Shown here piece after piece: positions 10,415 to 23,356 of a stretch of DNA of 64,000 nucleotides. Each line of letters starts with the position of its first letter. The stretch's first letter is position 1. The notes beneath the pieces were generated by a model. That model ran no database searches and was not told the origin of the DNA. It saw nothing but the letters and a program-made list of their open reading frames with translations. The position numbers and the translations under genes were made by a program. The stretch is taken from contig NC_084796.1 of NCBI RefSeq assembly GCF_963169125.1, positions 212,229,948 through 212,293,947 on the forward strand, in the 5' to 3' direction. This stretch comes from Humulus lupulus (lineage: Eukaryota; Streptophyta; Magnoliopsida; Rosales; Cannabaceae).

Positions 10415-13400
10415 TCATGGTAATGAGATGTATAGTAGCCAGAACCTGCTTATGTATGGATTCAGTAGCTTATAAGAGAAAAGGAAACAAAAAAATTTAA
10501 TCAGTCCAATCCTCTATAATCAGTCCTCCACATGCATACCATAATAGCTTAAACCAACCCACAAAAGGCAACATCAAACAAGAAGCAAATATACTGATTA
10601 AACACCAAAACACCAAATATACTGATTACATATATAAGATCATCAAATATATTTCAAACACCAAATCAAAATATATATTACTGATTAAAAAGAAGCAACA
10701 AAACCAAAAACTTGGAACGACTAAGAAAATATAAGAACACCAGATTTGCAAATAAAAGAAAAAATATGGTAAAACTTCCAACTTTCTCTAAATCCAGAAC
10801 AAGAAATCACAAATATATACAGCTATTCGACAATTGTATTATAAAGAAGGAAAATGAATATGGGAAAGAGACTAAAATAGAGAGAATGAGAGTGAAATGC
10901 AAAAACAAAATAGAGATGGAAAAAGAGACTTCCTGCTCGCCTGACAAGCTCCATGACTGATAATTTTCCGAGTCCATACTATTAGGATGATCTTTAAAGA
11001 AAAAACAGAGTAAAAACAGGGAAAGTGTGAGTGAGAAAAAGAATTATATAAGCTAGATAGATCTTCTGTAAACCAGAAGAAACTACCATCAATTTACACA
11101 GTTTAACAAGACAAATGGGGAAAGAAATTACACAATGGTCAGTAAGTAGATGAGTTTTAATCCCAAGACCCTTCTTCCACTAAAAAAAGAAATTAACTTT
11201 TCAGCTTCATTACCTACTAATTTGGTATGCATAATCAACCCAAGAAAGTCACGTCACGTCAACCACGCAAAAAAAAATCCCAATTCCCAGATTAGATATC
11301 AGATTATATACTCCCATTCAATCCAACGTGCATAAATAAATTATGAAACAAAAACAAACCTAGATCAAAGAAAACCCACCATAACAGAAAAAGCAATCTA
11401 CTTTACCAATTATGATAGAATGGAAAAATAGTGGAAGCTCTACACACACAGATACATATAGATTTAAAGATTCAAAGATGTTCAGTAGACAATCAAGAGA
11501 CTGAGTGTAGTACTTGGTGATAAGGCCCAAAGCTACTCTCTTCCATTTCTAAAACTACACCTGAGCTTTATATATGATAATTTAATCTTCCTCGGCCAAA
11601 AAAAGTAAATGAACAGATTAATTTATGGTTAAAGAACTTCCTTCAAAACTATCAACTCATTAAACAATATACTCCATTGCTATGCTCTAACTAATTGTCC
11701 ATATCATGTACAAACCCAACCAAATTCATTCCAGTTAATCCTAAATCAAATTATAACTTCTCCAAATTTGCAAAAATTAAGATTGTAATAGTGAACTTGG
11801 AAATATAAGTTTTAGGACATGTTTGTGGATACAAAGCTATTACCTACCATCTTATTTTTTAAAGATAAATGGTGCTTGTAACAGATCAATATTTTCATCC
11901 AACAAATTTCACAAACTATCATATGTTGAATGCCCTTTCTGGACTGAATTTAGTTTCCTGTCAAAGCCGACATGCCTACCAACTTTATTCTCTTTTTTCC
12001 CTATGAGCAACTGAAAGCATATGATTCAAATGCATTAGTCTCAAAATGCAAAATCAATACTAACTGAGAGATTATGCTTATTTTCTTATAGTAGTCAAAA
12101 CAAAGAAGAGTTATATATATAATATATCTATAGAACTCAGAAAAACAGAGAGATTAAACTCATGCCTAAATAAAGCTTATAAGTGTATATATATATATAT
12201 TAGAATATTATTAATTATAAATCCACTTTTTTTTTTGTCATTCTATTAGGCATTTTTTCAAACATCTTGAGTGCATAAGAAATAAAAAACTGAGCAAAAT
12301 ATGTAAAGTGAAACCAAATGAAACTTCTCACTTTTCTTAATTAGCAAAATAATACAACCAACTTAGTCCAATCTAAGCCTGTGAAGGAGAAGTGAGAAGA
12401 GTAAATAATCATCTATAGAACTAGAAATTAAGAGAGAAATAATAGTACCTGCATGTATGTATTGGGGCCTAGGTTCTCAAAGCTCCCTTAGAATCCAACA
12501 AACAATATATTAAATAATAGAAAACGTTAAGAAGACAATAAGAAATATGAACCCAACACAATATTAGTTTCTTATCTTCAATTGATATTACATATTACTT
12601 TTCTATTAGTCTATGAACAAACAAAATATAGAACCATTAGCTTCTATTTATTACTTGTATGCATATGGATAAGAGGAATCTAATTAACAATGCAAAGATT
12701 AACTTTACTCGAATTGAACTACACATTTACAATGGATAATGTCAAACTTTTTTTTCCCATGGCGATCGGAAAAGGAGAATTTCTTTAAGACCCACAAATC
12801 ATATTGACAGAAAATTTCAGTTAACTTTTAAAGTATTTGATATTTCAAATTTCATTATCCTCAAAATAACAAACTATAGAATGTTTTTTTAGCCCAGAAA
12901 ATAATCTTAATAGAGAATTTTTTTTCTAAATGAGAATTAAAGTTCTTAATCAGTGTGAATAATTCATAAAATTTAGTTTAGTTTAGAAAATTCATTAAAA
13001 AATTAATAAAAAAGACACCAGTTAAAGTGTCTTTGACTGTTTGACAGTCCAAAACCACAATGGCACTTACAAGACCTGATGAAATTTGTTCATAAATACA
13101 TATATCAACATTATAACAGCACATACATCACCCTTCCCCATTTTGCCTAAGGTATAAACCAACAGTCTCTAATAGCCAGACTTGTTATTTCTTGTTGTTG
13201 TTGTTGTTTTGCTATATTGGTTAAGAAAAAAAGAATCATGGTACACGTCATACATTTTGCTTTACTTAAAAAGATTCTCACCTTGCCTGCAGGGTACGTA
13301 CTGTATAATATATCTTACCATAACCCTTGTCACCCTCCAACTCTATCACTTTTGAATGCCTCTAGTTTCTCCAACGAAAGCCATCACAACCTGCATTCAA

Positions 13401-14672
13401 ACAATTTAATTTAAGCTATAATAATTCATAAATAATCATATTAAAGAATGCATTGCAAAATCTTCCATAGATCAAGCAATAAGACTTTCTCAGTGAAATG
13501 AAAGTTTGTAAAGAGATTTTTTTTTCAGCTCTGTTTTCAACCTGTTGAACAAAATTTTCAGCTTGTGACATAGAGTCCTGACCCTTTCCAGAGAGTTTAG
13601 CTGATGTAACAGTGAAAATAACCTCGAATCCATAACTTATCAAAACATTTATGTATTCACTAAAAAAATAAATTCAAAATGGACTATAATGCTTCTTGCC
13701 AAATATTAGAAAATCCAGAAAAGAACTACACTTGCATTGTTTGCATGACCTCATGCAATCGATGTTGTTTTTCATGTGCTTTCTTTTCTCTTTAATTTTG
13801 AATCCCTTTCTATTCTTATAATGTTAACAAATATACATTTTTCAACATTACCCTATTAGTTTCTGTGAATTGGATATTAGAACTTCGAACAAACTAGTAT
13901 AGGATTAACATAATGATAGACATCAGCAGGTATTTTTGGAGGGTTCGAATAATCTTTTCATTGCAGTCATTGCTTGATCGAATGTTTAATAGAAAGTTTT
14001 TTGCAAACGTCATTTTAGTAATAAGTCAAGACAAATAACTAGTTAGTTAGAACAAGTTTTAAGCTGATGCAGCAAGGTGAATCAAATTTGAGGACTAAAC
14101 AAAATCATACATTTGCTACAAGTTTTTGGCTTACATTTATAACTAAAGAGTGATTCAGTTGTTAGTGAATAGTTTTTCCCCGATGAAATTGATGGCACGT
14201 GAGACATGTGTGTTGTGTTTGGAGGTGGACATTGTCATCTATGCTTCATATTGGACTAAAATTAATTGCACTGTCGATTGCTGTAGAGCCAAAGGGTTTA
14301 TTTTTACTTTATAAATAATGTTTAGAACATATCATGGAGAAATGACAAGATTTACATTATTTTCTTACAGAGATTGATTCATGACCTCTATAATATGCAT
14401 AATGTTGCATTATAACAGTGTTTTAATTCTTGTGTTCTGACTCAAATCATTCTATATTTATCAGAGCTTCGCTTGTCGGTTCCAAGGTGAATTGCGTGAA
14501 GAAGACTCACTATGACAAGAAGCTATACTGATGAACTAGAAGAAAAGAATCTTGTAGTTTTTACTTATTAAAACTCTAGTTTTTCTCTATGTAAAAAAAG
14601 CAGCATACGAATTCAGCATAATATCAATGAGAATTTAGAACACAAAACACAGAAAACCCTTAGAGCATGATT
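10415..14672. other. CACTA interior without recognised genes
   Basis: AT-rich DNA with short frames only. Intron-like pyrimidine tracts and possible splice sites occur, for example an exon-like VGSKVNCVKKTHYDKKLY with TTTATCAG before it near 14465-14525 on the plus strand. I cannot assign any of these to a gene. Parts may be introns or untranslated regions taken along with captured genes. Confidence 0.4.
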
Positions 14673-14678
14673 GTTTAC

Positions 14679-15235
14679 CTTGAGCGCGAGCCACAGCAGC
14701 CAACAAGTTAAAGATATCCAAGTGTCCATTAATTTTATTGTCTCGATCTCCAGGGAGCACAAGTCTTGAGCCGACATCGTCTGGTTGAGTTTTCCTCCTA
14801 CACCGATTATGCCCAGCAAGCCTCCTTCTACAAATCTGCTTGCCCTCATCAAACTCGGAAAGGGGATGAAACCTGCAAGGAGCAAGCAAGAAGATGATGA
14901 ACCTCGCCGTTCTAAACAACAGAAATCTACAACAAAAATTAGCAGAGTGAACCCTCTTATTGGGTCTGGATCCGGGGTCATCCCCACAAGTGAAGCTGCC
15001 CCCCAGATTAAGGCGGAGAGTGGCATCGGTTATCTCGGGGGTTTTCTTCTTCAAGTTAAAAGGAGTTGCAGGGAATTCTTCCGTCTTGGCATAGTCTGCA
15101 GCGTTGACGGCGGGGGAGGCCGCAGAGTCAAGGGGCTTGGCAAGGAATCTAACCGTGTCCGAGTCCCAGACCTTAGGGTCCCAGTTATCGACGGGATTGG
15201 CGTCTGTGAATCGTGCTGGAAATTAGGGCCCGGAT
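14679..15235 (-). pseudogene. Captured SPL (squamosa promoter-binding-like) transcription factor fragment
   Basis: On the minus strand an N-terminal part (NWDPKVWDSDTVRFLAKPLD, then LRLNLGGSF and SRPNKRVHS) is followed by an intron end CTTGCAG and an exon 14872-14679. That exon has FHPLSEFDEGKQICRRRLAG, RRKTQPDD and HLDIFNLLAAVARAQ, and ends at a GTAAAC splice donor. This is the second half of the SBP DNA-binding domain with its nuclear signal, in the form seen in large SPLs of the SPL1/12/14 group. The first zinc-binding half of the SBP domain is deleted between the two blocks, and a one-base shift lies near 15190. It cannot bind DNA as a normal SBP protein. Splice sites are kept, so genomic DNA was captured, not a retrocopy. 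Confidence 0.85.
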
Positions 15236-15450
15236 AAGGGAGATATCGTTTTGAGAGAGATGAGCACAGGATCTCTTCCCATAAAATTACTTTTACTTTG
15301 TAATTAAAAAAGGAAGAAAAAAAAATGCCTTACAATTTAGCGGGCTCCCAAAAGTTTATACCGCCTTTTTTTTTTACTTTGCCACTTATCATAATACTTT
15401 TTCAATAGTCTTATATTCATGTGTTATGAAAATGGTTATTTGGTGTAGTG

Positions 15451-15992
15451 AGGCATCGAAATAGCATCGTTTTCATTTTTTTTTTGTACAAAAATGATGT
15501 TATTTCGATGCTTCTTCGATGCAATTGTGATGCATCCACAAAATTTGATTTTTTGGCCAAAACTGTGCAAATTCTATGCAAAATCGATGGAAAATCGATA
15601 TAATCTTGAAAACTTGGTTTTTCTTTGTTGCCAAAACGATGTTTTTCGATGCAAAATCGATGTTGTTTCGATACTTTTTTGATGCTCTTGCAATGAAATC
15701 ATGAAAGTTTGATTTTTGGCCAAAATTATGCAAAATCGATGGTACATCTCTGCGCTGAAATTTGATAAAATTTTTGGTGAGCCATCAATTTTTGCTTAAA
15801 TATCTGTTTTAGTTGGTTTTTTTAATCTTAGTATTTTTTTTCGAGATCATGGGTGTACATTAATGAGAGGAGTGTTTATGAAAGGGGTGTTTTTGTCCAA
15901 AACATTGTTGGGGCACATTAGTGGGAGAAAGTGTTTAAGTTGGCATATTAAAAAAAGTTCTTATATTATGATGCATAGAACCTAAAATTTCT
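15451..15992 (-). repeat. Right arm of the foldback element
   Basis: Inverted copy of 8308-8851. Its first 65 bases form a local hairpin built from GCATCGAAATA and TATTTCGATGC, which marks the centre of the original palindrome. Confidence 0.75.
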
Positions 15993-17115
15993 CTTAGATA
16001 ACTAAAAGTTGTCCCAAACGAGGCACATGGTATTAATAGTTGTAAATACGCACTGTAGGTTGAAAAACATTTAGAACATCTAGGACATCATCAACTTGAC
16101 CAATAAGTTGAAGAGTTTGTGATAAGCATTGATGAGTTTTACATCAATAACTATATGATTCTGGATAGGTGCGTTGACCAATTTAAAAAAATAAACGTAA
16201 TATACATGATGCACCAATATTACCAACCTTCAATGATACCTGGATAAGAAAAATAATACAGATAGAGTATTATGTCACAATTTAGTATACCCATTATTAC
16301 AAGGTACAACTAGAAGGTCATCATTTGATTCTACTTATTGACTCATTCACATGAATAGTTGGACATCACAATCGATCTTCAAGGCAGCTGCCTTGAGTGA
16401 CTACTGCATTAAGATTTACTAATAAAAACTCTTTCTAGTGTTGTTCTGCGATGAAATTGTATAACTACCTAATAAAAAATACGAAAATATATGTGGCTAA
16501 ATTTGTTGGTAAATAAAATTAAAAGTAAAGTTAATTTAAAGAAAATAGTATGAATACCTCATGTAGCATTAGCTAACTCATTGTATAGTATTCTAGCCTC
16601 TATTAAATTGTAGTATATGTCCTTCTTGAATATAAAATAGTGTGACATATACATACCAAAGACATCAAATAGAATGTGCGTATTCACACAATCATTTTCG
16701 GCCAACAAGACATCAATGTATATCTCTTTCAAATAACCATCTAATTGAGTGTGTTGTACCACTTCTTGTGTTGGATGATCTATTGGATGTTGTATATGCT
16801 CTTGTGGCTGTTGCGTAAAATGTGCTTTTAGTCGCCTTGATTTGCTTTTGATTCCTAAATCAAAAACACTAATCATTATACAAAATAAAAGCAGATTTCA
16901 GAATCTCTTAGATTAAACAGATAAAAAAAGAATACAACTAAAATGTAACAAAAGTCATTTGCTAAAAAAAACTCCTTATTACTTGAAAGAAAATATCTTT
17001 CATAAAAAAACACGTTAAATAAAAGTAAGGCCCAACCCGTGAGGTCATTAGATCCTAACATGTACGCCCGTCACCGCAACCCTCAACTTATTCTTGTAAT
17101 ACTATTGTCTTGTCT
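15993..17115. other. AT-rich DNA with one unexplained minus-strand frame
   Basis: A minus-strand frame at 16559-16876 (105 codons, MISVFDLGIKSKSRRLKAHF and then Gln/His-rich text) is the only sizeable open frame. I recognise no family. It has no visible neighbours that would support a function, and it may be a chance frame. Confidence 0.3.
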
Positions 17116-18615
17116 TTACCTACAAAAAATGTTTTTTGTTTCAGTCAATAGAGTTGACTGACACCGTTGACCTAATATTAGTATTTGCGTCAATTGGGAG
17201 GTGAAACAAAAAAAGGAATAACGACGCCAGTAATAAAACCGACATCGTTTATTTTTACAGTTTGCGTCAGTTTTGCACTATCACAAACTCCACCATTTGC
17301 GTCGAATTTGCATTGCCACAAACTTTACCATTTAGTTCACTTTTGCACTGTCACAAATGTATATTTTGAAGAGAAAAAAACCCAGTTCTTCTCAGCATGG
17401 ACTGAAGCCCTCAATCTATTAACCCTAAAAACCACTTCTACTCTTCATCTTTATGCCGCCCTCGGTCTCTTTCTCCTCTTCGTCTTCTTTGCCACCCTTA
17501 ATCTCTTCTCTCTCCCTCTGAAACGTTCGAGGCTGGAGAAAAATGGGAAGGGCTTGGGGAAAAATAACTTGGGCTCGAGATGAGGGATTTTGGACGACAG
17601 TGACGACGACAGGTTGAGGAGAACGACGAGCTCAGAAGACAGGCTCAGAACGACGATGGGTTCAGGGTGATGGGCTCGGGACGACAACAACAGGTTGAGG
17701 AGTCGGGGTCTGAGACAAGGCTTGGGGTCTGAGATTGGGTCACGGGGTATGGGCTTGATCTTCAGATGCAAAGTGAGTTGCTATATTAAGTTTGTTTCCT
17801 GAACTTTTTTTTGGTTTACAGGTTGCAATATTGTGAGTTGCAGGTGGCTTGATCTTCAGATGCAACGTGAGTTGCTATTTTTTTAATTATGAGATAATTG
17901 GAATATTGTACATTGATTGGTTCTCTTAATATTGTTTTATTGCTTAAATTTTAGATATTTGGTATATTATATATATTGTTATTATATATGAGTGGTTGTT
18001 AATTGATCATTATTTGTTTTTATTGAGGGGCTCCGATCTAAGCTATAGAGGGGTTGTTGCAGGTTGTCATTGAGGGGTTGTTCTTCATTGTCCTTGGTGG
18101 AGATATGACTTGGGTGTTGTATAAGTTTGTAAATATTTATGTCTTTTTTTATTTAAATTTTGTATTATAAAACTCTAATTTTTTTTTGTATAAAATTTGT
18201 AAATAATGGTGATTAAATGTATATGCATCTTTGCTAAAATCTGAATATGTATTTTTGCACTAATTTGAGTTTTATTTTTTATTTGCAAATCAAATATAAA
18301 TTTGTCTTAGTTAAAATCTGAATATATATTTTTGTACCAATTTGGGTTTTATTTTTTATTTGCAAAACAAATAAAAATTGGGTAATAAGGAAAATAGTTC
18401 AAACTCATTTTCATATTCATATCTTATACTAAAACAAAAATTCGGATATATGACATTTAAAATAATTTTTTATTATTTGATATTTGTGGCAATTCTCCAC
18501 TGACGCAAATGCTTCGCAGGTTTGCGTCATGTGATTCTGCGTCACTTTTAAAACTGATGCAAAAAATCAATTGTAGCGGTTGGGAACTCACGCAAACAAC
18601 CTTTTTGTAGTAGTG
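17116..18615. mobile_element. CACTA-like non-autonomous element
   Basis: The right end reads CTTTTTGTAGTAGTG, whose complement CACTACTACAAAAAG is a typical CACTA terminus. The left end is less clear (CTACAAAAAATG near 17120). Subterminal GCGTCA motifs occur several times at the left (near 17190, 17262 and 17296) and in opposite orientation at the right (near 18490, 18516 and 18590). No transposase is seen. An open frame at 17185-17583 overlaps the left end and is probably chance. Confidence 0.45.
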
Positions 18616-18639
18616 ATTACCCATGAGCTAATCTCATCA

Positions 18640-20055
18640 AGATGATTCGTGTTGGACACAACCCCAAAACCCAAACATAATCAATTAAACATAAAATAAA
18701 CCAAAAACAGTCATACTTTGCATACATATTAGGAACAACAAGTTCATTTCACAATATTAACATATCATAACAATTTCGCCCTTGCAACGACCCACAACCA
18801 TTGTGACAACCCAATGGGATCTACCACACACCAAGTTAGAGAGCATGCATCAAACATAAGCATGCAACATTTATCATAATCACCATGGCATAATCATAGA
18901 ACATGTCATATCACAACCAATTACGTCAAGCATACACCTTGCATGCAAATGTCCACTCTTCTTACCTCAACCACAACAATGATCCACACATGACCCTTCA
19001 AGTATTCCTACCGAGCCCTATGCCAAAAAATAACGCATATGTATACATTAAAGAAACTACCATCAAAAGAATGCATCAAAACAATTTCTAGACCTTCTAG
19101 GATCCAACTAACCCATAAATAATTTTCACAATAGTCTGAAAAGCCTCAAAACAGTAACCCCAAAACTTAAAAAGCGCAAACGAAACATTTTCACAAAATT
19201 TTAACCTTACTGATAAGAGTCGGTCGACCAGGTGATGCACGACGGTCGACAGGTGTGCCTTAAAAATTACACTCATGACTTAATTGCAAGTTGGTTGATT
19301 GGTTGAACTCATTTACGACTTTTTCTTAAAAATTTCGACCCAATCTCAAGCCTTAACGTCCTTTTCATGTTTCTATCATCAAGTATCAATTACATATACC
19401 CTATTAGGCATATATAATCAATTAAAAATAACCTATCATGCCTTCTACCCTTAATTACCATTACTATACCTTAAAACTCAAAGAAACCTAACCTAACATT
19501 TATACAGATTCGAAATCTTACTGGATCTTTTCTCAAGCTTCCACAACCTTTTATCTTCAATGTGCTTCACTCCAAGATTCCATAACCCGCTTGATGGAAG
19601 TTATCCGAGCTCTTGATCAATGTGTGGGAGAAAAAACCACTTATGAGCTTAATCCTAACCCTAGTCTCTCTCTTTCTATTTATAATAACTCACGATTGCC
19701 AAATTATCATCATACCCTTGATCTAAATTTTTCTATTAATTCACTATACCCTTTTTAGTAATTTTCTCTTAAACTACTAGTTTTCATAATTGGAAATTAC
19801 ATTTTCTATCATAAAACTCATAATTCTATTTTAATCCATTATTTTCAATATTCATGACACTTTAGCCACAAATACTTGAAGGAACAACAATGTGATCATC
19901 TTTAATTAATTTTCTGAATAAAATAAGAATTTTTATCAATTCATTCGCAAATAAAATATCATCCAAAAAATACATATCACATAGCACGTAAATAAAAAAA
20001 TTATCCCATGGCCAAATTACTAAGATACCCCTCTTTAAAGAAACTGGATATTACA
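18640..20055 (-). mobile_element. Chromo1 3' LTR
   Basis: The upper boundary is set by GGATATTACA followed by ACTATCCCCTC, the complement of a polypurine tract, in the same arrangement as at 28739-28760 in Chromo2. On the minus strand TATAAATAGAAAG near 19676 is a likely LTR TATA box. The lower boundary is only approximate. Confidence 0.5.
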
Positions 20056-20091
20056 ACTATCCCCTCATAAAAGGAATTTTGTTCCCAAAAT

Positions 20092-22350
20092 TTACATGGA
20101 TAGTTCTGCGTACTGTTCTATTATGTCCGACTCTGTCTCCCATGTAGCTTTTTCTACCACATTGTTCTTCCAAAGAATCTTAACCGATTCAATTATTTTA
20201 TTCCGTAATACCTTTTCTTTTCTATCCAAAATTTGCACTAGCTTCTCTTCGTAAGACAAATTTTCTTGGAAGTTTAATGTCTCATAACTAAGAATGTGAG
20301 ATGGGTTTGTCACGTATTTCCTCAACATTGATACGTGAAAGACATCATGAACTCCTGACAATGCTAGAGGCATGGCTAATTGATATGCCATTTGTTCAAT
20401 CCTGTCTAGTATCTCAAATGTTCTTATATATCTTGGACACGACTTTCCTTTCTTATCGAATCTCATTACCCCTTCACTGGTAGTACTTTAAAAAACACAT
20501 AATCACAACCTGCAAATTTCACATTTATGCACTTAGGGTTTGCATAACTCTTATGCCAGTCTTCAGAAGTAATCATTTGCACTTTAATCTTTCTAATGGC
20601 TTCATTCTATTCATGACATGATTCTGGCTCAAGGAACTTACTCTCCTTCATCTCATCCTAATGTATTAGCGATCTACATTTTCGTCCGTACAACATCTCA
20701 TACAGTGATACCTCGATAGTCGCTTGATAAATGATTGTTATAAGAGAACTCGATCAATGGAAGATTCTTGCTCCATAATTCACTGAAATTCAGCACACAT
20801 GCCTGAAACATGTCTTCCAAAATATGAATCGTTCTCTTGGTCTGCCCATCCCCCTGAAAATGAACTTCAACTTTGTACCCATCGCCTTTTGCAAACTTCC
20901 CCAAAACTTTGAAGTAAAAGTCATATCTTTGTCTGATACTATCGATTTTCGCGCCCCATGTAGTCGTACAATTTCCCGTACATACAACTCGACGTACTAA
21001 TCCGATGAATACACCGTTCTGACTATTAGAAAATGTTTCAACATTGTATATCTGTCTACTATCACCCAATTCGACACATGTTGTTTTATGGTCTTTGGAA
21101 GGTTCACCATGAAATCAATCAATATAACCTTCCATTTCCATTTAGGGAAACTCATTGGTTGTAACAACCCAGCTGGCCTTTGATGCTCTACCTTCACTGG
21201 CTAACATGTGAGACATCTAGCCACATATTCCTCCATGTCATTTTTCATCCCACGCCACCAATATAACACTTTCATATTCAAATACATCTTGGTCGTACTT
21301 GGATACAATGAGTAAGGATTAGTGTGAGCATTGTCTAGAATATCTCTCTTTAACTCCTTAGGAGGCACACAAATTGTTTCAGGTACCTTAAAATACCACT
21401 ATCAAAAAATAAAATTACTTACCGTTCCCTTATTCAACCTCATGTTGTTGTTTAACAAGTTTTGGATCATCGTCTTGTTCTTTTCAAATTCTTCCTAAAT
21501 TTGTCGACTACAAAGTGATGTTGGCCAATCTATTGCTAATAAACTCAATTCCTGCCTGATCCATCTCCGCAACCAATCTTACTATAACATTCATCAATGT
21601 TTTCACTTGACCAAGTCATGGGTGACATAAGGCATCCCCAACCACATTCATCTTTTTGGGATGATATAAAACCTGGCAGTAGAAGTGTTTCACAAGTTAC
21701 AACCGTTGTCTCTATCTCATGTTTAGTTCCCTTTGAGTGAAGAAATACTTTAGACTCGTTTAGGTAGTATAAATCTCACAACTTTCTCTATAGAGATAAT
21801 GTCTTGCATTAGCACACAACCGAGTCCTAGTTTTGACAAATTGCAATAAACTACGAAATTTTCCTTATCTGAAGGAAGACTTATTATAGGCGCAGTAATA
21901 AGTTTCTCTTTCAGCTTCTGAAAGCTACTCTCAGGCTTGTTTGTCAAAAAAAATTTAAAATTTTTCCTTGTTAATTATGTTATTGGCATAGAGATTTTGG
22001 ATACTCCTTTCACAAACCATCGATAATACCCCACTAACCCAAGCAAAATCCTTAACCTTGAGGAGTTCTTCGGTTTTGGCCAATCTTTTACTGCTTCAAT
22101 ATTTGTTGAATCTACCACGACTCCATCCTTACTTACGATATGCCCCAAGAATACCACTTGAGTTAGCCAAAATTCACACTTCTTGTACTTGGCATACAAC
22201 TTGTGCTCTCTTAGTTGTTGAAGTGTTAACCAAAGGTGTTCCTCACGTTCTTCTTATGATTTTGAATAGATAAGAATGTCGTCAATGAATAATATGACGA
22301 ACTTATCCAGGTAGTCCTTAAATAATCGATTCATCAAATCCATAAAAGCG
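20092..22350 (-). pseudogene. Chromo1 pol: RT end, RNase H, integrase with chromodomain
   Basis: Minus-strand coding text in several frames. FIDDILIYS (reverse transcriptase catalytic motif) lies near 22262-22305, and VFLGHIVSKDGV with LLGLVGYYRWF in 22199-21975. RNase H text [12 protein letters not shown] is at 21947-21750. Integrase text ([38 protein letters not shown]) is in 21197-20698. A C-terminal block (20466-20092) contains LSGVHDVFHVSMLRKYV and the chromodomain stretch VKILWKNNVVEKATWETE. Stops and frameshifts separate the blocks. The chromodomain of related elements binds methylated histone tails and steers insertion to heterochromatin. Confidence 0.85.
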
Positions 22351-23356
22351 GTTGGTGTAATGTCCCAAATTTCCTAACAAGGTTTAGGACCTTGATTAGG
22401 AGGCCGGGAGGGCCATAATTGATTTATTATAGTATTGAATGATTATATGCATGTTTACGTGACTTATATTATTATATGATGGTGAATGCATGCATATGGG
22501 AGAACTTATTATTGTGAGGGTATTCTGGTAATTTGGCCGCTGTGGGCGTAACTGTATATCTTGGGTGCATGATTGTGATTAATTAATATAGCCACATTAT
22601 AAGGTGGATTGGTTCGAGCTAGTCGACATGAGACGATCATGAGATGCGAGAGTTCGGTCTGGTCATAACAGGTATAAGTTCGGGGCTCGGGGTGAGTCTC
22701 GGGGTGAATTTAATGATTAGAGCATTACCGGGAATTAAAGGGTAATGGGATATGGCTTATTGGTGTTTGAGAATATTGGGAATAGCAGGAATTGGAGGAT
22801 GTTAATTGTGATTAATGAAATAGGTGCGAAAGGACGGTTTTGCCCTTGGTGGTTGCTAAGGTTTTATTTTAGACCTAAGGGTATTTAGGTCTTTTTACCC
22901 TAAGAGATATATATCAGCTTTTAAGTGTTAGAAAGCTGTGGAAATTCAGGGGAAAAACAGAGCTTCTCTTCCTTCTCTCCCGATGAATTCTCTTCCTCTT
23001 TTCTCTTTGGATTTTCAAGCTCAGTTTGAGGAATTAAGCCAAGGAACCAAGCTTAGCCAAGCTAGGGTTGTGCTCCACCATTGAAGAGGGTGTGTTGCCA
23101 AGATTGAGGTGAGTTTCTAGCCACTAGAACTCTTGGTTTTGCTCTGTTTTCTATGTTAAGTTTCTGCTGGTTTTTGAGTTGGAAACTTGGGAATTGGTTG
23201 GAGTTTTGGCTAGGGTTCTTGGGGTTGTGGTCCTTAGGACATGTGGGGATGGTTTTTGGGTTCATTTGGCACCAAAAATGGGATTTGGAAGCATTGGAAT
23301 CGAGTTAGAATTGATGAAGTCGAAGAAGGAAGTTTCTGGGGTGGTGCTGTCTGGGG

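Larger units (their letters stand above)
8852..15450. mobile_element. Non-autonomous CACTA transposon carrying host gene fragments
   Basis: Starts CACTACAAG and ends GGTGTAGTG, so both termini read CACTACA inward. A second shared block TTTTCATAACAC follows about 20 bp in on each side. It is flanked by a perfect 3-bp duplication AGG (8849-8851, 15451-15453), as expected for CACTA (En/Spm) elements. The left subterminal region repeats TAACACA many times. I find no transposase, but there are pieces resembling plant cellular genes, all antisense to the left-to-right orientation: an STK16-like kinase piece (9545-9705), an unidentified open frame (10136-10414) and an SPL piece (14679-15235). This matches gene capture by CACTA elements reported in other plants. 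Confidence 0.85.
8308..15992. mobile_element. Foldback element with long inverted arms, split by a CACTA element
   Basis: The left arm (8308-8851) and right arm (15451-15992) are inverted copies along nearly their whole length. Shared blocks include GGAAATTTCAGGTT/AGAAATTTTAGGTT at the tips, TCAAATTTCAGCGCAGA, CATGATTGCATTGCAAGAGC and CAGTTTTGGCCAAAAAATCA. The arms meet at a small hairpin near 15451-15515, so without the insert the element would be about 1.1 kb and nearly all palindrome. Candidate 9-bp flanking repeats are TTTAGATGA and CTTAGATAA, as expected for Mutator-like elements, but they match at only 7 of 9 positions. No transposase is seen, so it is non-autonomous. Superfamily assignment is tentative. 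Confidence 0.7.

Noticed and set aside
14785..15237. Plus-strand frame of 150 codons
   Set aside because: It is the antisense shadow of the SPL fragment, whose conserved SBP text is on the minus strand.
17185..17583. Plus-strand frame of 132 codons with hydrophobic stretches
   Set aside because: Lies across the subterminal repeats of a CACTA-like element and has no recognisable domain; probably chance.
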